Positions 24,605-33,791 are shown, numbered from the stretch's first letter. The stretch: 64,000 bases of DNA from Acetanaerobacterium elongatum (GCF_900103835.1 NZ_FNID01000014.1:1-64000), one strand, 5' to 3'. The notes: generated from the letters alone by a model not told the origin. Numbers and translations are program-made.

Positions 24605-25783
24605 TTAATGATGGAACAGCCGGATACCCGTAAACGCCATGGCAATGCCGTATTTATTACAGGTTGAAATAACATGGTCGTCGCGAATAGAGCCGCCGGG
24701 CTGTGCAATAAAGCTCACGCCGCTCTTGTGGGCGCGCTCGATGTTGTCGCCAAACGGGAAGAACGCGTCGCTGCCAAGCGCAACTCCCGAAACCTTGTCC
24801 AGCCATCTGCGTTTCTCAGCTAAGGTAAGCCGCTCGGGGCGAACGGCGAAAAGGTTCTGCCAAACGCCGTCGGCCAGCACGTCTTCGCACTCCTCCGAGA
24901 TATAAACATCTATTGTGTTGTCGCGGTCGGCACGGCCAAGGCCCTCTTTAAACTTTAGGCCGAGCACCTGCGGGTGCTGGCGTAAAAACCAGTTGTCGGC
25001 CTTGCTGCCGGCAAGACGGGTGCAGTGGATGCGCGACTGCTGCCCCGCGCCGATGCCGATGGCCTGCCCGTCATAGACATAGCAAACAGAGTTGGACTGC
25101 GTATATTTCAGCACTATCAGCGAGATTACGAGGTCGCGCTTTGCGGAATCGGGCAGTGACTTATTCTCGGTGATGATATTCTCAAGCAGGCTCTCATCAA
25201 TTTTTAGCTCGTTGCGCCCCTGCTCGAAGGTGATGCCGAACACATCCTTGTGCTCGATGGGCGCGGGGGTGTAGGTAGGGTCAATCTTTATGATATTGTA
25301 GCTGCCCTTGCGCTTACCCTTTAGCAGCTCCAGCGCCTCCGGCTCGTAACCGGGAGCGATTACACCGTCGGAAACCTCTTTTACAATCAGCTTGGCGGTG
25401 GGCACGTCGCAGATATCGGAAAGGGCGATAAAGTCGCCGTAGGAAGACATACGGTCTGCACCTCTTGCACGCGCGTAGGCGCAGGCAAGCGGCGAAAGCT
25501 CCATGTCACCCACAAAGTAGATCTGCCGAAGGGTATCGGAAAGCTCCAGCCCTACCGCGGCGCCTGCGGGGCTTACGTGCTTAAACGAAGCGGCGGCGGG
25601 AAGGTTGGTGGCCGCCTTCAGCTCCTTTACCAGCTGCCAGCCGTTAAAGGCATCCAGGAAGTTAATATACCCCGGTCTGCCGCACAATACCTCGATAGGC
25701 AGGTTCTCGCCGTTTTTCATAAAGATTTTCGCGGGCTTCTGGTTCGGGTTGCAGCCGTATTTCAGTTCCATTTCGTTACTCAC
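24605..25783 (-). CDS. Stand-alone AICAR formyltransferase (PurH transformylase domain without IMP cyclohydrolase)
   Basis: 392 residues; GTG 25783 has AGAGGTG upstream. The protein starts directly with the transformylase part (LKYGCNPNQKPAKIF, ASFKHVSPAGAAVG, YTQSNSVCYVYDGQAIGIG, FFPFGDNIERAHKSGV) and lacks the N-terminal MGS-like cyclohydrolase domain of bifunctional PurH. It transfers a formyl group from 10-formyl-THF to AICAR. The final cyclisation is supplied by the PurO-like gene just upstream at 26036. The pairing of a lone transformylase with PurO is a less common layout and is fully consistent here. Confidence 0.92.
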   Translation of the reverse strand: MSNEMELKYGCNPNQKPAKIFMKNGENLPIEVLCGRPGYINFLDAFNGWQLVKELKAATNLPAAASFKHVSPAGAAVGLELSDTLRQIYFVGDMELSPLACAYARARGADRMSSYGDFIALSDICDVPTAKLIVKEVSDGVIAPGYEPEALELLKGKRKGSYNIIKIDPTYTPAPIEHKDVFGITFEQGRNELKIDESLLENIITENKSLPDSAKRDLVISLIVLKYTQSNSVCYVYDGQAIGIGAGQQSRIHCTRLAGSKADNWFLRQHPQVLGLKFKEGLGRADRDNTIDVYISEECEDVLADGVWQNLFAVRPERLTLAEKRRWLDKVSGVALGSDAFFPFGDNIERAHKSGVSFIAQPGGSIRDDHVISTCNKYGIAMAFTGIRLFHH

Positions 25784-25830
25784 TTTATCTGCACCTCTCT
25801 ATTTATATTGCAATTTCTGTCTATGCCTTC

Positions 25831-25902
25831 TGTAGGGGCGCGCATTGCGCGTCTCTCCGATGAACATATGAATACCACGGACGGCCAATGACCGCCCCTA
25901 CA
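25831..25902. repeat. Short MITE-like element with terminal inverted repeats
   Basis: A 72-bp element with ends TGTAGGGGCG (25831-25840) and CGCCCCTACA (25893-25902). The similarity between the ends extends inward to about 22 bases with four mismatches (a CATTG core on both sides). It lies in the only long gap in the pur operon, between the PurO-like gene and the formyltransferase gene. Nothing is encoded. Confidence 0.6.
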
Positions 25903-26035
25903 ATCCACCCTTTGACATACCGTAGAGGCGGGGCCTCCCGGATTAAAAACGGGGGGTGGGGGTGGGTTTCGAGAGGATAGAATTCAGGGGTTAATTTTAT
26001 TACAAAAATATATTCTTTCCTCTTAAAAGCCAAAT

Positions 26036-26749
26036 TTATCGATTCTTATTTACAATACGGGTTTGTGCTGTGCCATCTTTTAGGCTGATGTAACGCACAA
26101 ACAGCGAAACCTTGTTCTGCTCGTTTAAGCTTTCCCATAAAAGGCCTGTAAATTCGTCGATGCCGCCCTTGATAGCCACCCGCTCCGGCTCGCCCTCAAA
26201 CGAGGGGATGGGGTTGCCGTCGCAGCGGTAGGTGTGAATAAACCGGCCCTCGCCCGCCAAAGGCTGGGGGTAATCGTAGAAAAAACGCTCGGCAGAGGCT
26301 TCAATGCCGCTGCTGCTCTTTAAAATCGAGAGCTTGTACTCAAAGGTGCCGTCTTTTACCTTCACCAACCCCGAGACACGAGGCGTAAAGTTCGGCGGAT
26401 CGGGCTCAAAGGTGCGGGTGCGCAGTGCGTCCTCAAACGCCTTGCCCTGTAAAAGATAATCACAAACCGTATCGGTCTGGTCGCCGTTGGTCACGACGGT
26501 TGTATCCCCCAGCACACGCACGGGGGCGTAGATGATAAGCGATGGGTCACTCAGCTTGGATTCATCGAACGCCTTGGTTTTAATACCGCCGTCACACTCT
26601 ACAAACACACGATTGCGGCTGTTCTCGCTGCGTCCCATGATGAAATAGACAATCACGGCAGAGGCGCCGTCCTCGCTCTTACCGATGATAATCCCTCGGC
26701 CCGGGTAGGTATTCGCGGTTAGCTCTTTTTTCAAATCAAGCATCTGCAT
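26036..26749 (-). CDS. purO: IMP cyclohydrolase, PurO type
   Basis: 237 residues from ATG 26749; the frame is open for 28 codons upstream, but that part overlaps the previous gene and is not family-like. The sequence matches the archaeal-type PurO cyclohydrolase: NTYPGRGIIIG at about 12-22, VIVYFIMGRSENSRNRVF, LIIYAPV and a C-terminal WESLNEQNKVSLFVRYI. It closes FAICAR to IMP, the last step of the pathway. It sits beside the stand-alone formyltransferase, which lacks the bacterial cyclohydrolase domain, so the function is well supported by context. Confidence 0.87.
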   Translation of the reverse strand: MQMLDLKKELTANTYPGRGIIIGKSEDGASAVIVYFIMGRSENSRNRVFVECDGGIKTKAFDESKLSDPSLIIYAPVRVLGDTTVVTNGDQTDTVCDYLLQGKAFEDALRTRTFEPDPPNFTPRVSGLVKVKDGTFEYKLSILKSSSGIEASAERFFYDYPQPLAGEGRFIHTYRCDGNPIPSFEGEPERVAIKGGIDEFTGLLWESLNEQNKVSLFVRYISLKDGTAQTRIVNKNR

Positions 26750-26790
26750 GGTATTAACCAGCCTTTCCGGTTTTACTGATGCACTCTTTA

Positions 26791-27258
26791 TTATGTAAGC
26801 TGCAGCCGCATTTCCGTTTCCGGCTGCTGCCACACTTGAAAGCCCAGCTTTTCGTAAAGCGGCTTACCCGCCTCGGTGGCGGAAAGCTCGATATAGGATA
26901 TGTTCATATTTTTAGCGCACTGTATCAGAAGCTCCAGCACCTGAGTGGCACAGCCCCTCTTGCGGTACTCGGGGTAGGTATATACATTTAAAACGGTTGC
27001 GGTCTTACCCGTAATAAACCTTGGGTTCGCGGGTTTTTCGTTGATTGCAAGATACGCTGTGGAAACCACCTTGCCGCTATCCTCACACAGGACGGCTAAA
27101 AAGTCGTGGTTCAGATGTGCGGAAAAATAGCCTTGCAGTTGCGCGCGCAGGGCTTGTTCGGCCTTGGGCTCCAGCCGCCCGAAATGGTGAGCCAGATACT
27201 CCAGGCGCAGCTTAATCAGGGTATCGATGTCCTTCGTTTCAGCCACTCGTACCGTCAT
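26791..27258 (-). CDS. GNAT family N-acetyltransferase
   Basis: 155 residues from ATG 27258, with AGAGGG upstream. The GNAT fold is visible: an N-terminal strand TVRVAETKDIDTLIKLR, the strand TATVLNVYTYPEYRKRGCA that carries the acetyl-CoA pyrophosphate loop (RKRGCA, a form of QxxGxG/A), and the C-terminal YIELSATEAGKPLYEKLGF. It lies inside the purine operon between purN and the PurO-like gene, with 23-base and 41-base gaps. The substrate is unknown, and I see no obvious link to purine synthesis. It may simply be carried along in the operon. Confidence 0.87.
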   Translation of the reverse strand: MTVRVAETKDIDTLIKLRLEYLAHHFGRLEPKAEQALRAQLQGYFSAHLNHDFLAVLCEDSGKVVSTAYLAINEKPANPRFITGKTATVLNVYTYPEYRKRGCATQVLELLIQCAKNMNISYIELSATEAGKPLYEKLGFQVWQQPETEMRLQLT

Positions 27259-27281
27259 ATACAAACCCTCTTTCGATGAAG

Positions 27282-27884
27282 CTAGCGTGCCGCGTCCAGT
27301 TCGGCACTGAGCATGGCAACCGCCTTGGGCAGAATCACCCACTCGGCCTCCTGCATCACACGCTTTTGCAGTACCTCCGGGGTATCGCCCTCCTGAATCT
27401 CCACTGCCTTTTGCAGCAGAATTTTGCCGCCGTCGGTAACCTCATTCACCAGATGCACGGTAGCGCCGGTTACTTTAACCCCATAGCTGAGCGCCGCCTC
27501 GTGCACCTTTAAGCCGTAAAAGCCGTCGCCGCAGAACGAGGGAATAAGCGACGGGTGAACATTTACAATACGGTCACGGTACGCGTTTATTACAGCCGGG
27601 CCAAGGATGCACAAAAACCCTGCCAGTACCACCAGCTGAATATCGTGTTCTTTCAGCACCTTCGCCAGAGCCTCGTCAAACGCCTGTGCGGTTTCGTACT
27701 CCTTGCGCGCCACCACGGCGGTTGGAATGCCGTGCGCCCCCGCACGTTCAAGCGCGTAGGCCTTATGGTTGCTTGCCACCACAAGGGTAACCGTGCCGCA
27801 GGGGTTTTCGCCCCTGTCCTGCGCATCCAAGAGTGCCTGCAAATTGGTTCCGCCGCCCGAAACCAGCACCGCGATGTTTATCAT
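27282..27884 (-). CDS. purN: Phosphoribosylglycinamide formyltransferase
   Basis: 200 residues. It transfers the formyl group of 10-formyl-THF to GAR, step 3 of the pathway. Motifs: VLVSGGGTNLQALLD at the N-terminus, VVLAGFLCILGP at about 85, and the catalytic NVHPSLIPSF with HPSLIP at about 108-113. The histidine and later aspartate (VTDGGKILLQ) of the active site are present. The position between purM and the GNAT gene is normal for a Firmicute pur operon. Confidence 0.95.
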   Translation of the reverse strand: MINIAVLVSGGGTNLQALLDAQDRGENPCGTVTLVVASNHKAYALERAGAHGIPTAVVARKEYETAQAFDEALAKVLKEHDIQLVVLAGFLCILGPAVINAYRDRIVNVHPSLIPSFCGDGFYGLKVHEAALSYGVKVTGATVHLVNEVTDGGKILLQKAVEIQEGDTPEVLQKRVMQEAEWVILPKAVAMLSAELDAAR

Positions 27885-27933
27885 ACTTATCCCATGCCTT
27901 TCAAAGTGTCGCGAAATCTGGCGCGCCGCCTGT

Positions 27934-28968
27934 TTATGCGATGATTACGCCTTCATCACCCACAACAACCTCGCCGATTACCCTGGCGGTCTCGCCGGCT
28001 TCGGTGAGTACTTTCAGGGCTGTTTGAGCCTCGCTCTGCGGCACAATCACGCACATACCGGTGCCCATGTTGTAGGTGTTGAACATATCGCGCTCGTCAA
28101 TGCCGCCCTTTTGCTGAATGAGCTTGAAGATGGGCGGAATCACAAGGCTTTTTTTGTCAATCTTCGCCGTTAAGCCCTTGGGCAGCGCGCGGGGGATATT
28201 CTCGTAAAAACCGCCGCCGGTGATATGGCTGATGCTCTTAATCTTTACCGCATCCATCAGCGCAAGAATTGCCTTCACATAGATGCGGGTAGGGGTGAGC
28301 AGCTCTTCGCCCAGTGTTTTGCCAAGCTCGGGGTAGTATTCGCCAAGGTTTGCGTTCTCGATATCGAATACCTTGCGTACAAGCGAGAAGCCGTTGGAAT
28401 GCACACCGGAGGAGGCTAAAGAGATGATTGTATCGCCAGCCTTCACGTTCTCGTTATCCAGAATGCGCGCTTTATCCACCACGCCCACAGAAAAGCCCGC
28501 AAGGTCGTACTCGTCGGGGGAATAGAAGCCGGGCATCTCGGCGGTTTCGCCGCCTACCAGTGAGGCGCCTGCCTGACGGCAGCCGTCGGCTACGCCCGAA
28601 ACGATGTCGGCCACCCGCTCGGGGATATTCTTGCCCACCGCAACGTAATCCAAAAAGACGAGCGGCTTTGCACCCGAGCAGATAATGTCGTTTACGCACA
28701 TCGCCACGCAGTCGATACCCACGGTGTTGTGCTTATTCATTAAAAAGGCCAGCTTAAGCTTGGTGCCTACGCCGTCGGTGCCCGAAACCAGCACCGGCTT
28801 TTCAATGCCGGTTAAATCCAGCTCAAAAAGCCCGCCGAAGCCGCCGATACCCGAAAGCACCCCTTTGGTAAAGGTAGACGCCACCGAGCTTTTCATCAGT
28901 TCCACAGCCTTGTACCCCGCGGTAACATCCACGCCCGCAGCCTTGTAGCTTTCGCTGAAGCTCTTCAT
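27934..28968 (-). CDS. purM: Phosphoribosylformylglycinamidine cyclo-ligase (AIR synthetase)
   Basis: 344 residues. It closes FGAM to AIR with ATP, step 5. The PurM features are clear: [20 protein letters not shown] at the start, [49 protein letters not shown] and [16 protein letters not shown]. No purL is seen in this window, so FGAM synthase must be encoded elsewhere. Its leader (28969-29020) begins with a TCGGC GAA GCCGA hairpin that recurs before the glnQ-like gene. Confidence 0.95.
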   Translation of the reverse strand: MKSFSESYKAAGVDVTAGYKAVELMKSSVASTFTKGVLSGIGGFGGLFELDLTGIEKPVLVSGTDGVGTKLKLAFLMNKHNTVGIDCVAMCVNDIICSGAKPLVFLDYVAVGKNIPERVADIVSGVADGCRQAGASLVGGETAEMPGFYSPDEYDLAGFSVGVVDKARILDNENVKAGDTIISLASSGVHSNGFSLVRKVFDIENANLGEYYPELGKTLGEELLTPTRIYVKAILALMDAVKIKSISHITGGGFYENIPRALPKGLTAKIDKKSLVIPPIFKLIQQKGGIDERDMFNTYNMGTGMCVIVPQSEAQTALKVLTEAGETARVIGEVVVGDEGVIIA

Positions 28969-29061
28969 TTAATTGACCATCCTTTCGCTATTTCGGAAGT
29001 TTTGATCTGTCGGCGAAGCCGATTGCTCCATGTATATCCCGCTACACTGGGGTAAAACGGG

Positions 29062-30492
29062 TTAGTCGTTTTTAGCACTGATCTTGCTTTCAAACTTATC
29101 CTTGCTGATATTAACGGGCGTTTCCACCGGGTAGTTGCCCGTAAAGCAGGCGTCGCAGAAGCCGCAGCGCGCGCCCTCGGCAATCCGCCTTACGCTGTCG
29201 GTGCTGATGAAGCCGAGGCTGTCTACGCCGATCTCCTTCGCAATCTCGTCAATCGACATCTTGCAGGCGATGAGATTTTCCTTACTGTCGATATCGGTGC
29301 CAAAGTAGCAGGGGTTCATAAACGGCGGCGCGGAGATGCGCATATGTATCTCCTTGGCACCCGCCTCGCGCACCAGCTTTACAATCCGAGCACTGGTGGT
29401 ACCGCGCACGATGGAGTCATCCACCAGCACCACGCGCTTGCCCGCCACGGTGGCCTTAAGCACGTTGAGCTTGATTTTTACCGCGTCCTCGCGCTGCGCC
29501 TGAGAGGGCTGGATGAAGGTTCTGCCCACATAGCGGTTTTTGATAAGCCCGATACCGTAGGGGATACCCGACTGCCGTGAATAACCGATGGCGGCGTCCA
29601 GCCCCGAATCGGGCACACCAACCACTACATCTGCCTGTACAGGGTGCTCCAGCGCAAGGTATGCGCCCGCCCGCAGACGTGCATTGTGCACCGAAGCCCC
29701 TTCTATTACCGAATCGGGCCGTGCGAAATAGATAAACTCAAATACGCACAGGCTGCCCTTCTGCCCCTTGCAGTGACCCTTGAGGCTGCGGATGCCGTTT
29801 TTATCCACCACCACAATCTCGCCGGGGTCAAGGTCACGGATAAACTCGGCACCGAGGCTGTCTAATGCGCAGCTTTCAGAGGCAAATACAATGTCCTCTC
29901 CGCGTCTGCCCATGCAGAGCGGCCTGAAGCCCACCGGGTCACGCGCCGCGATAAGCTTTTGCGGTGACATGATAATCAGCGAGTAGGCGCCCTTAATCTT
30001 CTCCATTGCCTTTTCCACGGCAGCCTCGATGCTGGGGGCATTTAAGCGCGCCTGTGTAATAATGTAGGCAATAACCTCGGTATCGTTGGTGGTGTGGAAG
30101 ATGGCCCCGCCCATTTCAAGCTCCTCGCGCAGGGTATCGGCGTTCACAAGATTGCCGTTGTGCGCCAGCACCATCTTGCCCTTTACATGCTTAATCACCA
30201 GCGGCTGCGCATTTAAGCGGCTCTGGTTTCCGGTGGTGGAATAGCGTACATGCCCCACCGCCATATTGCCCTCGCCGAGCTTTTTGAGCACATCGGCATT
30301 AAACACCTCGGGCACAAGACCGATGTCTTTATGTGCGGTAATCACACCGTCGTCGTTAACCGCAATACCGCAGCTTTCCTGCCCGCGGTGCTGCAGCGCG
30401 TACAGCGCAAAATAGGCGCTGGCCGCAACCGGGCCGCGCTCCTTGGAATAGATTCCAAAAACGCCGCATTCCTCATGGATGGTATCAAACAT
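29062..30492 (-). CDS. purF: Amidophosphoribosyltransferase
   Basis: 476 residues. It makes phosphoribosylamine from PRPP and glutamine, the committed step. A short propeptide MFDTIHEE is removed to expose C9, the Ntn glutaminase nucleophile (ECGVFGIY). The phosphoribosyltransferase domain has VVLVDDSIVRGTT at about 365. Cysteines in NPCYFGTD and GFCDACFTGNYP fit the Fe-S-containing Bacillus-type enzyme, which is oxygen sensitive and suits an anaerobe. It lies between purC and purM, with a 10-bp hairpin in the purC-purF gap. Confidence 0.95.
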   Translation of the reverse strand: MFDTIHEECGVFGIYSKERGPVAASAYFALYALQHRGQESCGIAVNDDGVITAHKDIGLVPEVFNADVLKKLGEGNMAVGHVRYSTTGNQSRLNAQPLVIKHVKGKMVLAHNGNLVNADTLREELEMGGAIFHTTNDTEVIAYIITQARLNAPSIEAAVEKAMEKIKGAYSLIIMSPQKLIAARDPVGFRPLCMGRRGEDIVFASESCALDSLGAEFIRDLDPGEIVVVDKNGIRSLKGHCKGQKGSLCVFEFIYFARPDSVIEGASVHNARLRAGAYLALEHPVQADVVVGVPDSGLDAAIGYSRQSGIPYGIGLIKNRYVGRTFIQPSQAQREDAVKIKLNVLKATVAGKRVVLVDDSIVRGTTSARIVKLVREAGAKEIHMRISAPPFMNPCYFGTDIDSKENLIACKMSIDEIAKEIGVDSLGFISTDSVRRIAEGARCGFCDACFTGNYPVETPVNISKDKFESKISAKND

Positions 30493-30544
30493 GGTAAACC
30501 GCCATTTCTCCGGCTGAAAAACGAAAGATTCTTTATAGATGCTC

Positions 30545-30575
30545 TGTATCCCCTTTTGCCGGAACAGGGGATACA
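30545..30575 (-). other. Intercistronic hairpin between purC and purF
   Basis: TGTATCCCCT (30545-30554) pairs perfectly with AGGGGATACA (30566-30575). It lies within the operon and has no T-tract, so it is more likely an RNA processing or stability element than a terminator. Confidence 0.5.
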
Positions 30576-30643
30576 GGAAACATTCAACTATATCAAAATT
30601 ACATTCAGGCCGTAACGCCAGACAATCTGCCAGCGCGGCAGGA

Positions 30644-31354
30644 TTATTCGCCCAGCAGGCGCTTCATAATCTCGTGGTAGGCATCCTCTACGCCGCCAAG
30701 GTCGCGACGGAAACGGTCTTTATCCAGCTTCTCGCCGGTTTTACTGTCCCAGAAGCGGCAGGTGTCGGGCGAAATCTCGTCGGCCAGCACGATGGTGCCG
30801 TCAGCAAGGCGGCCAAACTCCAGCTTGAAGTCGATGAGCTCAATGCCAAGGTCTTTTAAATAGTCGGTTAAAATCTGGTTCACCTTAAAGGAGTACGCGG
30901 CTATCGTAGCAAGCTCTTCGCTGGTGGCAAGCTGCATGGCGTAGATGTGGTAGTCGTTGATCATCGGGTCGCCCAGTTCGTCATCCTTATAGCAGTACTC
31001 CAGCACGGTGCGCGCAAGCTTTGTGCCCTCGGGCAGACCGAGGCGTTTGGAAAGCGAGCCTGCCGCGATGTTGCGCACAATAACCTCAATGGGTACAATC
31101 TTAACCTTCTTTACCAGCGTCTCGCGGTCGGAAAGCTCCTTTACCAGATGGGTGGGGATGCCCTTGCTCTCAAGCAGCTTCATCAGGTGGTTGGTTACGC
31201 GGTTGTTGATAACGCCCTTTTCAGCGATGGTGCCCTTTTTCAGGCCGTTAAACGCGGTGGCGTCGTCCTTATAATCTACGATAAAAAGATTGGGGTCATC
31301 GGTGGCAAATACCTTCTTGGCTTTTCCTTCATAAACCTGTTCCAGCTTCTGCAT
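30644..31354 (-). CDS. purC: SAICAR synthetase
   Basis: 236 residues. It joins aspartate to CAIR with ATP. The N-terminal [19 protein letters not shown], the middle [15 protein letters not shown] and the signature [20 protein letters not shown] (as separate pieces) are all present, along with [12 protein letters not shown]. Length and order are standard. It follows purE by 26 bases. Confidence 0.96.
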   Translation of the reverse strand: MQKLEQVYEGKAKKVFATDDPNLFIVDYKDDATAFNGLKKGTIAEKGVINNRVTNHLMKLLESKGIPTHLVKELSDRETLVKKVKIVPIEVIVRNIAAGSLSKRLGLPEGTKLARTVLEYCYKDDELGDPMINDYHIYAMQLATSEELATIAAYSFKVNQILTDYLKDLGIELIDFKLEFGRLADGTIVLADEISPDTCRFWDSKTGEKLDKDRFRRDLGGVEDAYHEIMKRLLGE

Positions 31355-31380
31355 GTTAAATTCCTCCGTATATTTAAATT

Positions 31381-31884
31381 TTAAAGATTCTTAAGCTTCT
31401 CCTGTACGGCCTTATCGGCGGCAAGTACGCCTTGCTCCATCTCGGCCTTATAAGCGGCAAGCTTGTCCGCAAGAGCGGCATCGCTAACGCCCAGTATCTG
31501 TACCGCCAGCAGCGCCGCGTTGTCGGCCCCGTCGATGGCCACTGTGGCAACCGGAACGCCCTTGGGCATCTGCACGGTGGAAAGCAGTGCGTCCAGCCCG
31601 TCAAGGGTAGACGATTTAATCGGAACCCCGATTACCGGCAGGGTGGTATGCGCCGCCAATACACCAGCCAGATGCGCCGCCTTGCCCGCCGCCGCAATGA
31701 TGGCGCCGTAGCCGTTTTCGCGCGCGTTTTTAGAAAAGGCGCAGGCCTGCTCGGGGGTGCGGTGTGCCGACATCACATGCACCGTAGCCTCTACCCCAAA
31801 TTTTTTAAGTGTTGCTATCGCGCCCTGCATGGCGGCAAGGTCGCTGTCGCTGCCCATAACAATCGCCACTTTTTTATTCTGCAT
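31381..31884 (-). CDS. purE: 5-(carboxyamino)imidazole ribonucleotide mutase or AIR carboxylase
   Basis: 167 residues. The PurE core is clear: [44 protein letters not shown] and [19 protein letters not shown]. It provides CAIR for PurC. Two forms exist: class I works with PurK on N5-CAIR, class II carboxylates AIR directly. No purK is present in this operon and the segment [20 protein letters not shown] looks more like class II to me, but that needs an alignment. It is the first structural gene of the operon, 66 bases downstream of a leader terminator. Confidence 0.92.
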   Translation of the reverse strand: MQNKKVAIVMGSDSDLAAMQGAIATLKKFGVEATVHVMSAHRTPEQACAFSKNARENGYGAIIAAAGKAAHLAGVLAAHTTLPVIGVPIKSSTLDGLDALLSTVQMPKGVPVATVAIDGADNAALLAVQILGVSDAALADKLAAYKAEMEQGVLAADKAVQEKLKNL

Positions 31885-31949
31885 TTTACACTCATACCCT
31901 TTCCAATGATGCTTCCTTTTATTATTGACCTAATCACACACCAAAATCA

Positions 31950-31992
31950 CTTAAAAACAAATACAGGCTATGGTGGGATACACCATAGCCTG
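31950..31992 (-). terminator. Intrinsic terminator in the pur leader, upstream of purE
   Basis: CAGGCTATGGTG (31964-31975) pairs perfectly with CACCATAGCCTG (31981-31992) around a five-base loop. On the minus strand TATTTGTTTTT follows. It lies between the short leader ORF and purE, so transcription into the operon requires readthrough or a separate promoter in the next 60 bases. Confidence 0.88.
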
Positions 31993-31995
31993 CAG

Positions 31996-32133
31996 CTATT
32001 CTATCGTCCTATCGCAGGATGCACTTAAGGCCTTGCAGATGCTCGACGCCCTTTTGGCTGCACTACACCCGCAGCAGTTTCCGGGGCCTATCCGCCTATT
32101 GTTTGAAAAAGCCATCGCACCCATATGGTTCAT
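31996..32133 (-). CDS. 45-codon cysteine-containing ORF in the pur operon leader
   Basis: ATG 32133 is preceded by GGAGGG nine bases upstream, and a good promoter lies 61 bases further up, so translation is likely. The product begins MNHMGAMAFSNNRRIGPG, continues NCCGCSAAKRASS and ends in two more cysteine-containing turns (five cysteines in all); it is basic and has no membrane segment. The stop lies four bases before a strong terminator that precedes purE. I do not recognise the family. It could be an independent small gene or a leader peptide whose translation affects the terminator. Confidence 0.6.
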   Translation of the reverse strand: MNHMGAMAFSNNRRIGPGNCCGCSAAKRASSICKALSASCDRTIE

Positions 32134-32193
32134 AACGAAGCACCCTCCGCAACATACGACATACGGACATATTACGCTATTAATCAGAATTCT

Positions 32194-32222
32194 ATTGTAA
32201 TGTATCCGTAAATTAAAAGCAA
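32194..32222 (-). promoter_or_regulatory. SigA-type promoter of the pur leader
   Basis: On the minus strand, -35 TTGCTT (32217-32222), 17 bases, -10 TACAAT (32194-32199). Transcription would start near 32187, giving a leader of about 300 bases before purE. Confidence 0.75.
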
Positions 32223-32300
32223 TGTCATTTCGGTAAAATCGTTTAGTTGCAGTAAAACGCCAGCGCTTTAGGTGGGTAAATTGTGCACAAATACAAGCTG

Positions 32301-33239
32301 TTACTGCTCAATATTCTTATCGGTGAGCAGCTCCTTTACCGAGGTGGTTAGCCCGGCAAGCGACTGAATCTCGGAAGGGATGATAATCTTGGTAGCCTTA
32401 CCGTCGCAGGCCTTCACAAGCGCTTCAAAGCTCTTAATCGCCAATACCCGGTCGCTGGGATTGGCTTCGTTAAGCATTTTAATACTGTCAGCCAGTGCCT
32501 TCTGTACCATCATCACCGACTGCGCCTCGCCCTCGGCCTCGCGGATCTTCTGCTCCCTTACCGCGTCGGCACGCAGAATGGCGGATTCCTTCTCTGCCTC
32601 AGCCTTTAAGATTGCCGACTCCTTCATACCTTCCGCCACAAGAATCTGGCTTCTCTTTTCACCCTCGGCGCGCAGGATGGACTCACGGCGCTCACGCTCG
32701 GCCTTCATCTGCTTTTCCATCGCGTCCTGAATCTCACGCGGGGGCAGAATATTCTTAAGCTCTACGCGGTTAACCTTAATGCCCCACTTATCGGTGGCGA
32801 TATCAAGGATGGTGGTCATCTTGCTGTTAATCGTATCGCGGGAGGAAAGGGTGGCATCCAGCTCCAGCTCGCCGATGAGGTTACGCAGGGTGGTGGCGGT
32901 TAAAAACTCGATGGCAGACATGGGGTTTTCCACGCCGTAGGCATAGAGCTTCGGGTCGGTAATATAAAAGAACACCACCGTATCAATCTGCATAGTTACG
33001 TTATCCTTGGTGATTACAGGCTGGGGCCTAAAATCGGCAACCTGTTCCTTTAAGGTAACACGCTTTGCTATGCGATCAATAAACGGAACCTTGAAATGCA
33101 GGCCGGTCTGCCATGTTGTCTTATAGGTTCCCAAACGTTCCACTACATAGGCGCTTGCCTGCGGTACAATCTTGATGTTGGCAATGATAAATAAAAAGAC
33201 AACCAGCGCGATAATCCCAATAATAATTTCACCAGGCAT
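32301..33239 (-). CDS. SPFH/Band 7 membrane protein (stomatin/QmcA-like)
   Basis: 312 residues. One N-terminal membrane helix (4-22) is followed by the SPFH domain (VPQASAYVVERLGTYKTTW, VPFIDRIAKRVTLKEQ, DARLS-type ELDATLSSRDTINSKM). A long alanine/glutamate-rich coiled coil (about 185-265) follows, and then a short C-terminal tail. These proteins form oligomeric cages or microdomains and often pair with NfeD proteins; an NfeD gene lies directly upstream in the same direction, which supports that pairing. No protease is encoded next to it. Confidence 0.92.
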   Translation of the reverse strand: MPGEIIIGIIALVVFLFIIANIKIVPQASAYVVERLGTYKTTWQTGLHFKVPFIDRIAKRVTLKEQVADFRPQPVITKDNVTMQIDTVVFFYITDPKLYAYGVENPMSAIEFLTATTLRNLIGELELDATLSSRDTINSKMTTILDIATDKWGIKVNRVELKNILPPREIQDAMEKQMKAERERRESILRAEGEKRSQILVAEGMKESAILKAEAEKESAILRADAVREQKIREAEGEAQSVMMVQKALADSIKMLNEANPSDRVLAIKSFEALVKACDGKATKIIIPSEIQSLAGLTTSVKELLTDKNIEQ

Positions 33240-33344
33240 AGTTACTCCATTCTGCCGCTTTGCACCGGCACTTGCTTATGTATCCCTGCTCCGTCCCCAT
33301 GCAAAGATGATTTGGGGAGGAGCTAAACTACCAGCTTATGAGCA

Positions 33345-33791
33345 TTATTGCTCTTTCTTCGGCTTCTCTACAAAGAGCTTAACCCCTTCAATGCGCTTGA
33401 TAACCACCGTTTCGTCGGCGGCAATCTCGCTGCCGTCCTCGCTGCGCGCCGCCCACGAAAGCCCGTTAGCAAACACCCTGCCAGTTTCGTGCAGATTGTT
33501 AATCGTCTGCTCCACAATTCCGGTGCTGCCAATAACCATATCTGCATTGGTTGCAACCTTTTTGGTACCGATGAGCTTTTTGGCAATCGGTCGTGTTGCT
33601 ATCAGCAATATGCCCGTTCCGACAAAAAACAGGGTTACCTGCAGCCACACTGGCGCACCCAGCATACTGGAAACCAGCGCAATCAGCGACCCTGCCGCAA
33701 ACCAGATAGAGATAAGCTGCACAGTAACGGCCTCCGCTACACTGAATACAATGGTGGCAATCAGCCACACAACCGGCATATAACCCTGCAT
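33345..33791 (-). CDS. NfeD family membrane protein
   Basis: 148 residues from ATG 33791, with AGAGG seven bases upstream. Three to four membrane helices (about 5-75) are followed by a soluble OB-fold domain (STGIVEQTINNLHETGRVF, GLSWAARSE, VVIKRIEGVKLFVEK). This is the short NfeD1b-type arrangement without the ClpP-like domain. NfeD proteins act with SPFH partners in membrane microdomains; the partner gene lies 105 bases downstream and is probably in the same operon. Confidence 0.9.
   Translation of the reverse strand: MQGYMPVVWLIATIVFSVAEAVTVQLISIWFAAGSLIALVSSMLGAPVWLQVTLFFVGTGILLIATRPIAKKLIGTKKVATNADMVIGSTGIVEQTINNLHETGRVFANGLSWAARSEDGSEIAADETVVIKRIEGVKLFVEKPKKEQ

Noticed and set aside
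25951-25966. G-rich stretch that might form a G-quadruplex
   Set aside because: Only three G runs are separated by loops; a four-tract fold would need to split one run, and nothing around it suggests a function.
31885-32300. Purine riboswitch upstream of purE
   Set aside because: The conserved core sequences of the guanine/adenine aptamer are not present; the leader instead has a short ORF and a terminator.
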